From assembly GCF_036784765.1 (NCBI RefSeq), contig NZ_CP136651.1, positions 1,116,001 through 1,180,000 on the forward strand: a stretch of 64,000 nucleotides of DNA, in the 5' to 3' direction. Shown piece by piece: positions 10,463 through 19,860 of this stretch; position 1 is the stretch's first letter; each line of letters starts with the position of its first letter. The notes under the pieces are model-generated. The model saw only the letters and a program-made list of their open reading frames with translations. It was not told where the DNA came from and searched no databases. Position numbers and translations under genes: made by a program. Origin of the DNA: Novosphingobium sp. ZN18A2. Lineage in GTDB: Bacteria; Pseudomonadota; Alphaproteobacteria; Sphingomonadales; Sphingomonadaceae.

Positions 10463-11389
10463 ATGATCGATATCGAAAACATCGTGACCGAAATCGCGGA
10501 GGAGATGCGCGCGCACAAGGATCGCGGCACCGTCGCCTCCTATATTCCGCCGCTCGCCTGCGTGCCCGACAGCAAGTTCGGCGTCGCGGTGGTGATGGCG
10601 GACGGCACCATCCATTCCGCGGGCGACGCGGACGAGGCATTTTCGATCCAGTCGATATCGAAGGTCTTCGCGCTGACGCTGGCGCTGGGCGCCGTGGGCG
10701 ACCAGTTGTGGAACCGCGTGGGGCGCGAGCCTTCGGGAACGCCGTTCAACTCCATAGTCCAGCTTGAGACGGAGCACGGCATTCCGCGCAATCCCTTCAT
10801 CAACGCGGGCGCAATCGTTCTGTGCGACGTGTTGCTGGGCCGGCATCAGCCGCGCGAGGCGATCGGCCAGATGTTGCGCTTCGTGCGGACCCTGTCCGGG
10901 GACGATGCGATTGCCATAGACGAGACGGTGGCGGGCGGAGAGCAGGACACCGGCTTCCGCAACCGGGCGCTGGCCAATTACATGCGCGCATTCGGCAACA
11001 TCCACGCGCCGGTGGAGCGGGTGCTGGGCACCTATTTCCATTTCTGCGCGCTGGCGATGAGCTGCCGCCAGCTTGCCTTGGCGGGTCGTTTCCTGATGGA
11101 CGGCGGGCGGGTGGACGGGCACTCGATCGTCACGGCCAGCCGCGCGCGGCGCATCAACGCGCTGATGATGAGCTGCGGCCATTATGACAATTCGGGCGAT
11201 TTCGCCTTTCGTGTGGGCCTTCCCGGCAAGTCGGGTGTGGGCGGAGGCATCCTGTCGGTGGTTCCCGGAGTGGCGAGCATCGCGGTATGGTCGCCCGGCC
11301 TCAATCCCAGCGGCAATTCGCAGCTCGGCACGCTTGCGCTGGAACGGCTGGTGCAGCGCACCGGGTGGAGCGTGTTCGAGCCGCGCTAG
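10463..11389 (+). CDS. glsA: Glutaminase
   Basis: Glutaminase hydrolyses glutamine to glutamate and ammonia. The 308-residue protein matches the usual length of the serine beta-lactamase-like glutaminase family. The catalytic SxxK pair is Ser64-Lys67 in the motif SIQSISKVF, and further family blocks are seen in [17 protein letters not shown], and the C-terminal KSGVGGGI segment. The gene follows trmL by 58 bases on the same strand. An ATG at 10463 opens the conserved part; longer in-frame extensions overlap trmL and are not supported. Confidence 0.95.
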   Translation: MIDIENIVTEIAEEMRAHKDRGTVASYIPPLACVPDSKFGVAVVMADGTIHSAGDADEAFSIQSISKVFALTLALGAVGDQLWNRVGREPSGTPFNSIVQLETEHGIPRNPFINAGAIVLCDVLLGRHQPREAIGQMLRFVRTLSGDDAIAIDETVAGGEQDTGFRNRALANYMRAFGNIHAPVERVLGTYFHFCALAMSCRQLALAGRFLMDGGRVDGHSIVTASRARRINALMMSCGHYDNSGDFAFRVGLPGKSGVGGGILSVVPGVASIAVWSPGLNPSGNSQLGTLALERLVQRTGWSVFEPR

Positions 11390-11444
11390 CGGCAGAGGGG
11401 TTCATCCCTTGCGGCCATTCCGATTGTGAAAGGGATAGGAATCT

Positions 11445-13226
11445 TCACACCTCACGTCGCAAGGTGGTGCTCTTCAGCTTGGGTCTTTCGCTCAGCCCGC
11501 CTTCGCGCATGATCTGGTCGCGGAATTCGTCGCGCTTTTCGTGGATCGATGCGATCACCGGCCCCATCGGCACCCCAAGGTCGACCAGCACCGCTTCGGA
11601 CAGTTGCAGCGAACTTTCCAGCGCTTCGGGCACGGCCTGGCTTGCGCCGTTGCGATAAAGTTCCGCGGCGTGGACGCTGTCGCGCGCGCGCACGATGATC
11701 GGCAGGTCGGGAAACAGGCCGCGCAGCTTCTTCACGATGCGGCTGACGAGCACAGGCTCGTCCATCGTCAGGATCACCGCGCGTGCATCGGCGATATGCA
11801 GCTTTTCCAGCAGGGCATCGTTCAGCACGTTACCGAACAGCACCGGGCGACCCGCCTTGCGTCCGCTTGCGACCATTTCCGGCGCGCTGTCTATCGCCAC
11901 GTATCGTTGGCCGTGCGCGCTCAACATGTCTCCGATCAGGCGGCCGATGCGTCCGTATCCCAGGATCACGGCCCGCCCTTGCGCGTCCGCCTCGTCATCC
12001 GTCGGCGGCATTGCGCCTTGCGCATCGCCCTCCAGCTTGCGCCCCACCGCGCGCCCGGCGATGGCGAGCAGGGGCGTGATGGTAAGGCCGATGGCCGCCA
12101 CGATCTGCCAGAACTGCGCGGTGCCGGGCTGGATCAGCCGCGCTTCCGCCGCGGCGGCCAGCACGATCAGCGTGGTTTCCGAAGGGCTGGACATCAGGAT
12201 GCCGGTTTCCGCCGTCGTGCCGCGTCCGGCACCCGTCAGGCGCAGCAGCACGCCGGTGACGATGGCCTTGATGATGACCACGCCGCCAACGCCCGCCAGC
12301 AGCAGCCAGCGGTTCTCCCACACAAGCCGCAGGTCTATGCCCATGCCGATTGTGATCAGGAACACGCCCAGCGCCAGCCCCTTGAACGGGGCCGTGATCG
12401 TCTCGACCTCTGTATGGTATTCGGTTTCCGCGATCAGTAGCCCCGCCAGCAGTGCGCCCATGATCGGCGAAAGGCCTACCGCGCTGGTGGCAAGCGCGCT
12501 GGCGATGACGACCAGCATCGTGGCCGCCAGGAACAGTTCGGGGCTTTTGGTCCGGGCAGCCTGCGCGAACAGGCGGGGCAGCAAGACGCGCCCGAAGACA
12601 AGCATGGCCAGCACCACCAGCAAGCCGCCGACCAGCGTGTCCGTAAGGCTGGGCGCGCCTTCCGCCGCCGCCGCTGGCCCAAGCGCGCCCAGCAGGAAGA
12701 CGATCGGCACCAGTGCGATATCCTCGAACAGCAGCATGGAAAGCGATGCGCGGCCCACCGCGCTCTGCACCCCCGCGATGGGCAGGACCAGCGCGGTGGA
12801 CGACAGCGCCAGCGCAAGGCCCAGTGCAACCGCGCCCACCGTATATTCGCCCAGCATCATCAGCACTGCGGCCATGATTGCCGCCGATCCCAGCAGCTCT
12901 GCCGCGCCCAGCCCGAAAACCATGCGCCGCATCGCCCAAAGGCGATTGAACGACAGCTCCAGCCCGATTTCGAACAGCAGCAGGATTATGCCGAACTCGG
13001 CAAAGGGCGTGATCGCCTCAGGCTCTGTAATCGTGATGTAGGAAAGCCACGGGTGGCTCTCCACCATGCCGCCGAGGCCATAGGGGCCGACCGCGAGGCC
13101 GACCAGGATGAAGCCGATCACCGGTGTGATGCGCAGCCGCGCGAAGGCCGGGATCACGATTCCGGCCGCGCCCAGGATGACAAGCGCGTCGGACAGCGCG
13201 GTGGAAGGTGCGAATTCGGCGGCCAT
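11445..13226 (-). CDS. CPA2-family cation:proton antiporter (KefB/YbaL type)
   Basis: The 593-residue inner-membrane protein has about 12 hydrophobic segments over residues 10-400 (Na+/H+ exchanger fold), including the GIILLLFEIGLELS stretch typical of KefB/YbaL proteins. A cytoplasmic TrkA-N Rossmann domain follows (VILGYGRIGRLIGDML). Proteins of this kind export K+ (or Na+) in exchange for protons under nucleotide or thiol control. No separate KefF/KefG-like gene is adjacent. It is divergent from the secreted GH13 gene, with a 137-base gap that holds an inverted repeat. Ion specificity is inferred from the family only. Confidence 0.88.
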   Translation of the reverse strand: MAAEFAPSTALSDALVILGAAGIVIPAFARLRITPVIGFILVGLAVGPYGLGGMVESHPWLSYITITEPEAITPFAEFGIILLLFEIGLELSFNRLWAMRRMVFGLGAAELLGSAAIMAAVLMMLGEYTVGAVALGLALALSSTALVLPIAGVQSAVGRASLSMLLFEDIALVPIVFLLGALGPAAAAEGAPSLTDTLVGGLLVVLAMLVFGRVLLPRLFAQAARTKSPELFLAATMLVVIASALATSAVGLSPIMGALLAGLLIAETEYHTEVETITAPFKGLALGVFLITIGMGIDLRLVWENRWLLLAGVGGVVIIKAIVTGVLLRLTGAGRGTTAETGILMSSPSETTLIVLAAAAEARLIQPGTAQFWQIVAAIGLTITPLLAIAGRAVGRKLEGDAQGAMPPTDDEADAQGRAVILGYGRIGRLIGDMLSAHGQRYVAIDSAPEMVASGRKAGRPVLFGNVLNDALLEKLHIADARAVILTMDEPVLVSRIVKKLRGLFPDLPIIVRARDSVHAAELYRNGASQAVPEALESSLQLSEAVLVDLGVPMGPVIASIHEKRDEFRDQIMREGGLSERPKLKSTTLRREV

Positions 13227-13254
13227 GAGAGACGGTTATGCCATGCCGGTCGTG

Positions 13255-13272
13255 CTTGTCACCTGTGGCAAG
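13255..13272. repeat. Short inverted repeat between divergent genes
   Basis: CTTGTCAC and GTGGCAAG form an inverted repeat with one mismatch and a 2-base centre, 29 bases upstream of the antiporter start and 92 bases upstream of the GH13 start. The symmetry and position would suit an operator for a dimeric regulator, but no regulator gene is adjacent and no family consensus is recognised. Confidence 0.3.
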
Positions 13273-13363
13273 CGGCCGCCGGGCATACGAATACCTCCTG
13301 TCCGGACCGACATCGCTTGCTAGGTCTGCCGAAGGCGCGAAACGCAGCCCACGGGAGAGACGA

Positions 13364-14707
13364 ATGGCACGGCGAAACATCCTTGGCGCAATGATGGCGG
13401 GCGCAATGGCGCTGGGGCTTGCCGCACCGGCAACCGCGGCACCGCAATTGCCCGAAACGCAAGGGGTGAGCGCGGTTCACCATCCCGCATGGGCACGCAA
13501 CGCCAACATCTATGAGGTCAACATCCGGCAATACACGCCCGAAGGCACCTTCCGCGCCTTCGAGAAAAGCCTGCCGCGCCTGCGCAGGATGGGCGTGGAC
13601 GTGTTGTGGATCATGCCCGTCAATCCGATCAGCAAGGAAAAGCGCAAGGGAACGCTCGGCAGCTATTACGCGGTGCAGGACTATTACAAGGTCAATCCCG
13701 AATTCGGCGACATGGACGATTTCAAACATCTCGTCGCCACCGCGCATCGCATGGGCTTCAAGGTGATCCTAGACTGGGTGGCGAACCACACCGGATGGGA
13801 CAACGTGTGGGTGAAGCAGCATCCCGACTGGTACAAGCGCGGCGCTGACGGGCAGCTTGAAGGCTATCATTACACCGACCCCAACGATCACCACACCGAG
13901 GTATGGGCGGATGTGATCGGGCTGGACTATTCCAGGCCCGCCGTGCGCAAGGGCATGATCGACGCGATGACCTTCTGGGTGAAGCAGACCGGCATCGACG
14001 GTTTCCGCTGCGACGTGGCCTGGGCCGTGCCGACAGATTTCTGGGAACAGGCGCGCACCGCGCTCGACAAGGTGAAACCGGTCTTCATGCTGGCGGAGGC
14101 GGAAACCCCCGCACTTCAGATGCACGCATTCGACATGACCTATGACTGGACGCTCTATCACACGATGGTGAACGTGGCGCAGGGCAAGGCCGACGCGCGC
14201 GACCTTGCGAAGCTCTATACCGATCCGGCGATGCGCTTTCCCGCGGGCGCCTATCGCATGACCTTCACCAGCGACCATGACGAGAATTCGTGGGCCGGAA
14301 CCGACAGGGAACTATATGGCGACGGCGCGGATGCGATGGCTGTGCTTGCCGCAACGCTGCCGGGGATGCCGCTGATCTATTCGGGGCAGGAAGGCGGGCT
14401 GGACAAGCGGCTGAAGTTCTTCGACCGCGATCCGATCGACTGGCACGACTTCCACCGCGCCGCGCTCTACCGGCGGCTGCTGGCGCTGAAGCACCGGCAT
14501 CCCGCCCTGGCGAACCCGCTGACGCCCGGCAACCTGCAACTGATCGCTACCGGCAACAACCACGTGTTCGCGTTTCGCCGGGTGGCCGGGCGCGACCGGG
14601 TGACGGTTGCGGTGAACGTCAGCGGCGTGGCCCAGACTTTCGCGCCGGATGGCGGTGCGCGGCGCACGCTGAAGCCGTGGGGCTGGTCGATTTCCACCCG
14701 GCGTTGA
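13364..14707 (+). CDS. Secreted GH13 alpha-amylase family enzyme
   Basis: The 447-residue product begins with a clear signal peptide (MARRN, then a hydrophobic AMMAGAMALGLAA core, cleavage near ATA-AP). A compact GH13 (beta/alpha)8 barrel follows. The catalytic set is visible: nucleophile Asp217 in GFRCDVAW, the acid/base Glu245 in LAEAE, and Asp306 in SDHDEN (region IV). Region I is represented by DWVANH. It probably hydrolyses alpha-glucans or maltodextrins in the periplasm or outside. The start at 13364 has GGGAGAGA upstream; a longer frame to 13238 would hide the signal peptide. No TonB receptor or sugar regulator is adjacent, so it stands apart from a utilisation locus. Confidence 0.9.
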   Translation: MARRNILGAMMAGAMALGLAAPATAAPQLPETQGVSAVHHPAWARNANIYEVNIRQYTPEGTFRAFEKSLPRLRRMGVDVLWIMPVNPISKEKRKGTLGSYYAVQDYYKVNPEFGDMDDFKHLVATAHRMGFKVILDWVANHTGWDNVWVKQHPDWYKRGADGQLEGYHYTDPNDHHTEVWADVIGLDYSRPAVRKGMIDAMTFWVKQTGIDGFRCDVAWAVPTDFWEQARTALDKVKPVFMLAEAETPALQMHAFDMTYDWTLYHTMVNVAQGKADARDLAKLYTDPAMRFPAGAYRMTFTSDHDENSWAGTDRELYGDGADAMAVLAATLPGMPLIYSGQEGGLDKRLKFFDRDPIDWHDFHRAALYRRLLALKHRHPALANPLTPGNLQLIATGNNHVFAFRRVAGRDRVTVAVNVSGVAQTFAPDGGARRTLKPWGWSISTRR

Positions 14708-15028
14708 GCGGCCCTTCCAGCCGTCTTTCGCGGCAAATCGCCGCCCATGGACCCGCAGGGACGGGGCGATGGCGTGCGTTGATTTGACGGTTCATCGCAC
14801 CGGGGGCTCTTATTAACGCCACTACGGGCGGTATTGCCGATTGCGTTCATGTGCTAGAAAGGGGCCTGCAAACAGGACGCCCGTGCCGTTCACGTGCAGC
14901 ATTTGTGCTGCATTGCTTACGTAGCGAGTTGAAGGGGGCTGACAGCCGGACACGCCAAGTGGGGGGGCAGTCGGTCCGAATGCCGCGGTCTTGCAGGCCC
15001 GGCTGGTGTAGTTTGTGGGAGTATCGAT
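14708..15028 (+). promoter_or_regulatory. Long leader region of the OmpA-family gene
   Basis: This 321-base stretch has no convincing gene. A perfect inverted repeat TGCAGCA-TTTG-TGCTGCA at 14895-14912 would form a hairpin in the leader RNA. Upstream, TTGACG (14784) and TATTAA (14811) are poorly spaced (21 bases), and TTGCCG (14834) with TAGAAA (14855) has a 15-base spacer, so promoter placement is uncertain. A GGGAG site precedes the ATG at 15029. A long structured 5' leader would fit post-transcriptional control of an abundant outer-membrane protein, but this is inference. Confidence 0.35.
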
Positions 15029-15973
15029 ATGAGTGTCCTTTCCAAGAAGCCAAAATTCCTCCTTTCGGTTGCCATGCTGGCGTTGCCGATGTCGGCGGGT
15101 GTCGCCGCGCAGGCGCAGACCGGTGAACTGCCGGCGGCGCAGGCGCAGGCCCAAGCGGCCGAATCTCAATCCGCCGATCCGATGGCGACCATCTACGGCC
15201 AGATTCCGGCTGACCTTTCGGGCATGCCCGACGGGCCTGAGATCGACGGCATCATTTCCGCGCGCAGCGGGCACAAGATGCAGATCACCAGCCAGGACGG
15301 CACCAACACCGTGCTGGGCATCAGCGACGCCACCGAAATCAAGTCCAGTGGCGGATTCCTGGGGTTGAACCATGACAAGCTGGCAGCGGATTCGCTGCTC
15401 AACGGCCTGCCAGTGTCCGTGAAGACGGTGCAGTGGAGCGGCGGCCTGCTGGCAAGCAAGGTCGAACTGAAGAGCAAGGATCTCAAGACCGCGACGATGA
15501 TCCGCAACGGCACGTCGCAGCAGTTCGCGCAGCAGGGCGCGGCGATCAACAAGAACGCCGCCGCAACCGAGGCGCTGCGCGGGCGCATGGGCGATATCGA
15601 CAAGTACAACATCAAGGGCACGACCGATGTTTACTTCGATACCGGCAAGTGGAACCTGTCGCCTAAGGCGCAGAGCGACCTGTGCGCGGCCGCTTCGCAG
15701 GCAGACGGCATGGACAACGCCCTGCTGCTCGTCGTCGGTTATACCGACTCGGTCGGCAGTGAGGATTACAACCAGGTGTTGAGCGAACGCCGCGCGGGCC
15801 GCGTGGTCAACTATCTCCAGCAGAAGTGTGGCTGGAAGCCCTGGCGCATGCTTACTCCCACCGGCATGGCGGAATCCGATCCGACGGCTGACAATTCCAC
15901 GGCCGCGGGCAGGGCGCAAAACCGCCGCGTTGCGGTGAACATCCTCGTCAGCAAGAGCGTTGACGGCATGTAA
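15029..15973 (+). CDS. OmpA-family peptidoglycan-binding protein
   Basis: The 314-residue protein has a signal peptide (MSVLSKKPKF followed by a hydrophobic core ending in AAQAQ), an alanine/glutamine-rich linker, a central region of unknown fold (residues about 60-190), and a C-terminal OmpA-like domain. The OmpA domain shows the peptidoglycan-binding signature: VYFDTGKWNLSP, VGYTDSVGSEDYNQVLSERRA, and GRAQNRRV. It probably links the envelope to the cell wall from the periplasm or outer membrane. It is monocistronic: a 321-base leader precedes it and a strong terminator follows. The central part is not recognised. Confidence 0.88.
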   Translation: MSVLSKKPKFLLSVAMLALPMSAGVAAQAQTGELPAAQAQAQAAESQSADPMATIYGQIPADLSGMPDGPEIDGIISARSGHKMQITSQDGTNTVLGISDATEIKSSGGFLGLNHDKLAADSLLNGLPVSVKTVQWSGGLLASKVELKSKDLKTATMIRNGTSQQFAQQGAAINKNAAATEALRGRMGDIDKYNIKGTTDVYFDTGKWNLSPKAQSDLCAAASQADGMDNALLLVVGYTDSVGSEDYNQVLSERRAGRVVNYLQQKCGWKPWRMLTPTGMAESDPTADNSTAAGRAQNRRVAVNILVSKSVDGM

Positions 15974-15980
15974 TCGATTG

Positions 15981-16009
15981 GGGGTGGACCACACGGTCCA
16001 CCCCTTTTT
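15981..16009 (+). terminator. Intrinsic terminator of the OmpA-family gene
   Basis: A perfect 10-bp stem GGGGTGGACC/GGTCCACCCC with the loop ACAC is followed by TTTTT. It starts seven bases after the stop codon and separates this unit from the converging GNAT-nitrilase gene. Confidence 0.92.
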
Positions 16010-16048
16010 CGTTCGGCCTTGTAAGGTCGTAACGCCCGGCGGAGGGTT

Positions 16049-17713
16049 CTACCCGTGCCCCGGCAACGGCTTTGCAGTCGGGCGCGGACGGCTGGCGGCG
16101 TGGCTCTTGGTCGGGTCGTCCCAGTCGATGCGGTAAAGGTCGAAGCGCCGGTCCGCCAGGTTGCGCACCGATCCTTCCGCGCGGGCCCAGTTAAGGTCCG
16201 CAAGGTTCACATCGCAGACCGTAAGCGTCTCCACGTTTTCGCTTGCCTCTGCCGCGATCCCGTCGCGCGCGAAAGGGAAATCGCACGGCGTCAGGATGCA
16301 GCTCTGCGCATACTGGATGTCCATGTTTGCGACGTTGGGCAGGTTGCCCACGTTGCCGCTCATCACCACGAAGCACTGGTTCTCGATCGCGCGCGCCTGG
16401 CAGCAATAGCGAACGCGCAGGTATCCCTGACGGCTGTCGGTACAGAACGGGGTGAAGATGATGCGCGCGCCTTCATCGACCAGGCGCCGGGCGAGTTCGG
16501 GGAATTCGCTGTCATAGCAGATCAGCACGCCGATCGGTCCGCAGTCGGTGGGGATCACGTCGATGCTGTCGCCGCCCTTGATGTTCCACCAATAGCGTTC
16601 GTCCGGCGTGGGGTGGATCTTTTCCTGTTCGTGCACCGAACCGTCGCGCAGGCACACCATCGCCACATTGTGGATGTCGCCATCGTCCATGCGCGTGGGG
16701 TGCGATCCGCCGATGATGTTGACGTTATAGCGCATCGCCATTTCGGCCAGCGCCTTGCGGATCTTCGGCGTGTAGCGGCTCAGCGCCTCGACCGATTCGA
16801 CAGGCGAAAGCTCGCGCTCCTCGAAGCTCAGCAATTGCAGCGTGAACATTTCGGGGAAGACGATGAAGTCGGCCTCGTAATCGGCGGCAACGTCGATGAA
16901 GTATTCGACGTTGCGCATGAACTCGTCGAAGTCCTTCACCACGCGCATCTGCATCTGGCAGGTGGCAAGCCGCACGCTTTCCACGCCGCGCGGCAGGCGC
17001 ATCTTCACCGGCTTGTCGCGCTCTACATAGGGATTGCGCCACACCATGTGCGTGGCAAAGCCGCGGCTCGCCTTGTCCTCCGGCAGGTAGTCGGCAAGGA
17101 TTCCCACCGGCTCAAACCCGTTGGCCAGGTGGAAGCGGATAACCGGATCGTGGCGTTTGCCGGCAATTACTTCGTCGAGGTAATCCTGCGGATCGGGAAA
17201 CTTGCGGCGGGCGCGGGCAAGGCCGGGCATCCGGCCGCCGAAGGCAATGCCCGAAAGGTCGCGCTCTTCCGCCAGCGCGCGGCGTTCTTCATACAACCGC
17301 CGCCCGATGCGCGCCCCGCGCACCTTGGGATCGACCACCAGTTCATAGCCATAAAGCCAGTCGCCAGTGGGATCGTGGCGCGAACCGAAGCCGTTGCCGG
17401 TAATTTCTTCCCAGCTGTGCGGTTCCAGCGCGATTTCGCCCGAAATCTGCATCGACGCGCAATATCCCACCACGTCGCCGTCCAGCACGGCCACGAAACA
17501 GCCTTCGGGAAAGTTGTTGATCTGGCCCGCGATCTGGCCCTGCGTGTAATCCTGCCCGTCTCCATAGGCGCGCTTGATCAACTGCCAGATGCCGCGCACG
17601 TCGGCGTTGCGCGCCTGGCGCAGTTCCAGCCGGGCCTTGGTGCCATCGGGCTTGCGTGCGGTTGCCGGGCGTTTTGTCCGGCGCCGCGGCGCGGGCTTCT
17701 TGTCGGTTGCCAT
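16049..17713 (-). CDS. GNAT acetyltransferase-nitrilase fusion protein
   Basis: The 554-residue protein joins two enzymes. After a basic N-terminal tail (residues 1-30), a GNAT acetyltransferase domain spans about 33-220 (VDPKVRGARIGRRLYEER is the acetyl-CoA-binding motif A). A carbon-nitrogen hydrolase domain spans about 235-520, with the catalytic triad Glu288 (FPEMF), Lys365 (EKIHP) and Cys399 (LICYDSE). Such fusions are known, but their substrate is unclear; amide hydrolysis coupled to N-acetylation is an inference. ATG 17713 is chosen because a GGAG lies upstream and the rest of the longer frame looks non-coding. The gene converges with the OmpA-family gene. Confidence 0.9.
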   Translation of the reverse strand: MATDKKPAPRRRTKRPATARKPDGTKARLELRQARNADVRGIWQLIKRAYGDGQDYTQGQIAGQINNFPEGCFVAVLDGDVVGYCASMQISGEIALEPHSWEEITGNGFGSRHDPTGDWLYGYELVVDPKVRGARIGRRLYEERRALAEERDLSGIAFGGRMPGLARARRKFPDPQDYLDEVIAGKRHDPVIRFHLANGFEPVGILADYLPEDKASRGFATHMVWRNPYVERDKPVKMRLPRGVESVRLATCQMQMRVVKDFDEFMRNVEYFIDVAADYEADFIVFPEMFTLQLLSFEERELSPVESVEALSRYTPKIRKALAEMAMRYNVNIIGGSHPTRMDDGDIHNVAMVCLRDGSVHEQEKIHPTPDERYWWNIKGGDSIDVIPTDCGPIGVLICYDSEFPELARRLVDEGARIIFTPFCTDSRQGYLRVRYCCQARAIENQCFVVMSGNVGNLPNVANMDIQYAQSCILTPCDFPFARDGIAAEASENVETLTVCDVNLADLNWARAEGSVRNLADRRFDLYRIDWDDPTKSHAASRPRPTAKPLPGHG

Positions 17714-17811
17714 GCGGATCGTTTCTCCTCTTGGTCGGCGCTGTCTAGCAACCAACCCCGCAGCGGGCACGAGGTTTCACCGGGAGTGGTCCGGAGCGGC
17801 CGGTGGCCGGT

Positions 17812-18465
17812 TCAGTGGGCGGCGAACAGCGCGTCTACCGAACCGCCGTCTTGCGCCAGTTCGCGCGCCACGCGGCGGCGGCCCTCATAATAGATCATGG
17901 CCGGGTGCGTCTTGCCCCTGGCCTTCAGTGCCGCGACGTCGCTGTCCGACAGGCTGCTTTCGCGCGCGACATAGTCGCAATAGCCTTCGCGCAGCCATGC
18001 CGGCTTGCGCGCGTCGACCGTCAGGCCGAAATGGCGGCGTTCCATGCCGTGGCAGGTTTCGTGCGCGATCACGCCCGACAGGGTGCGCGTCCCGCCGATC
18101 GACAGGCCATTGAAGATGCGGTCGGCGGCAAGGTTGCTGCGGTTCATGATCACCGCTTCGTTGAGCGGCCGGGTCAGGGCGAAGGCGCCCGACGTGCCCA
18201 GCGCCAGCCACCTCCAGCGCCAGCCGCCGCCCGTCAGGAACACATGGCGGCCTTCAGGCATCCGCGCGATGGGGCTTGCCGCAACCAGCGCGTCGGCGCG
18301 GCCCAGCACCTTGCGCAGCTGCGCATCGGGCAGCGGGGCGACCGACCAGACGGTGGTCGCCCCGATATGTGCCTTGTAGGGGAAGGCCAGAAGCTGCGGG
18401 GCGATTACCGGCCCGGCCGCGATCAGGGCCGCGACCGTACCGATTATGCCCCGCTTCCAGTTCAC
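17812..18465 (-). CDS. Putative membrane-anchored HExxH metallopeptidase
   Basis: This 217-residue protein starts with a hydrophobic segment (residues about 6-25, [21 protein letters not shown]), consistent with a signal anchor. It carries HETCH at residues 135-139 and a downstream Glu160 in [11 protein letters not shown]. That is the HExxH plus distal Glu arrangement of gluzincin zinc peptidases, although overall similarity to a named family is not apparent to me. A GTG start overlaps the stop of icd (GTGA), so translation is probably coupled to isocitrate dehydrogenase. Function, substrate and whether it is active are unknown. In-frame upstream sequence lies inside icd and is not counted. 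Confidence 0.65.
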   Translation of the reverse strand: MNWKRGIIGTVAALIAAGPVIAPQLLAFPYKAHIGATTVWSVAPLPDAQLRKVLGRADALVAASPIARMPEGRHVFLTGGGWRWRWLALGTSGAFALTRPLNEAVIMNRSNLAADRIFNGLSIGGTRTLSGVIAHETCHGMERRHFGLTVDARKPAWLREGYCDYVARESSLSDSDVAALKARGKTHPAMIYYEGRRRVARELAQDGGSVDALFAAH

Positions 18466-19685
18466 TGCCAGTTCGCCATTTCCGCTTCCAGTCCGTCGAC
18501 GATGGCCTGGAAGAACTGTTCGGTGGTCATCCATGCCTGGTCCGGGCCGATCAGCAGCGCCAGATCCTTGGTCATGTTGCCGTTTTCGACCGCCTTGATG
18601 CACACCTTTTCCAGCGTTTCGGCAAAGCGAACCACGTCCGGCGTATCGTCGAACTTCCCGCGATACATCAGGCCGCGCGTCCAGGCGAAGATGCTGGCGA
18701 TCGGGTTGGTGCTGGTCGCCTTGCCCTGCTGGTGCTGGCGATAGTGGCGGGTGACGGTGCCGTGCGCGGCTTCGGCTTCCACGGTCTTGCCGTCGGGCGT
18801 CATCAGCACGGAGGTCATCAGGCCCAGCGAGCCAAAGCCCTGCGCCACGGTGTCCGACTGAACGTCGCCGTCATAGTTCTTGCACGCCCACACGAACTTG
18901 CCCGACCACTTGAGCGCGGAGGCGACCATGTCGTCGATCAGGCGGTGTTCGTAGGTGATGCCCGCTTCGGCGAACTTTTCCTTGAAGCCTTCGGTGTCGA
19001 ACACTTCCTGGAACAGATCCTTGAAGCGCCCGTCATAGGCTTTCATGATCGTGTTCTTGGTGGACAGGTACAGCGGCCACTTCAGGTTCAGCGCGTAGTT
19101 CATCGAAGCGCGCGCGAAGTCGCGGATCGAATCGTCGAGGTTGTACATCGCCATCGCGACGCCCGCGCTGGGGAACTTGAACACTTCCAGGTCGATCGTT
19201 TCGCCGTTGTCGCCGTCGAACACCAGCCGCAGCGTGCCGGGGCCGGGGATCAGCGTGTCGGTGGCGCGATACTGGTCGCCGAAAGCGTGACGGCCGACCA
19301 CGATGGGATCGGTCCAGCCCGGAACCAGCCGGGGCACGTTCTCGATCACGATGGGTTCGCGGAACACCACGCCGCCCAGGATGTTGCGGATCGTGCCGTT
19401 GGGCGACTTCCACATCTTCTTGAGCTTGAATTCCTCGACCCGGGCTTCGTCGGGCGTGATCGTGGCGCACTTCACGCCTACGCCGTATTCCTTGATCGCG
19501 TTCGCCGCGTCCACGGTGATGCGGTCATCCGTTTCGTCGCGCTTTTCGACCGAGAGATCGTAATACTTCAGGTCGACGTCGAGATAGGGGAGGATCAGCT
19601 TTTCACGGATCCATTCCCAGATGATCCGGGTCATTTCGTCGCCGTCGAGTTCGACGACCGGGTTCTTCACCTTGATCTTGGCCAT
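18462..19685 (-). CDS. icd: NADP-dependent isocitrate dehydrogenase
   Basis: Isocitrate dehydrogenase converts isocitrate to 2-oxoglutarate in the TCA cycle. The 407-residue product is of the eukaryote-like homodimeric NADP type common in alphaproteobacteria: it begins [21 protein letters not shown] and contains the substrate loop [11 protein letters not shown], and the NAD(P)-site segment [15 protein letters not shown]. Length is typical. The stop codon overlaps the GTG start of the HExxH protein downstream. It is read away from the crotonase gene, with 175 bases between them. Confidence 0.97.
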   Translation of the reverse strand: MAKIKVKNPVVELDGDEMTRIIWEWIREKLILPYLDVDLKYYDLSVEKRDETDDRITVDAANAIKEYGVGVKCATITPDEARVEEFKLKKMWKSPNGTIRNILGGVVFREPIVIENVPRLVPGWTDPIVVGRHAFGDQYRATDTLIPGPGTLRLVFDGDNGETIDLEVFKFPSAGVAMAMYNLDDSIRDFARASMNYALNLKWPLYLSTKNTIMKAYDGRFKDLFQEVFDTEGFKEKFAEAGITYEHRLIDDMVASALKWSGKFVWACKNYDGDVQSDTVAQGFGSLGLMTSVLMTPDGKTVEAEAAHGTVTRHYRQHQQGKATSTNPIASIFAWTRGLMYRGKFDDTPDVVRFAETLEKVCIKAVENGNMTKDLALLIGPDQAWMTTEQFFQAIVDGLEAEMANWQ

Positions 19686-19860
19686 GTCTATCCTGTCTTA
19701 GTCCCGGGGAGATTTGCGTGCGTCCTTAGCAAACCCGCGCCTTGGCGCAAGGCGCGCGGTCCTGTTTGCGCAATTCGCTCTGGACAGCGGGGTGGAGGCA
19801 GTCCAAGTGTCTTAACCGAGCGATTAACAACCCGCAATCGAGAGAGGAGCACGGTTCGCC

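Noticed and set aside
16055..17890. Plus-strand open frame of 611 codons
   Set aside because: It is the mirror of the GNAT-nitrilase gene, whose catalytic motifs are intact on the minus strand.
19812..19827. CtrA-like box TTAA-N8-TTAA upstream of the crotonase gene
   Set aside because: The consensus spacing is seven bases, and the gene has no cell-cycle link.
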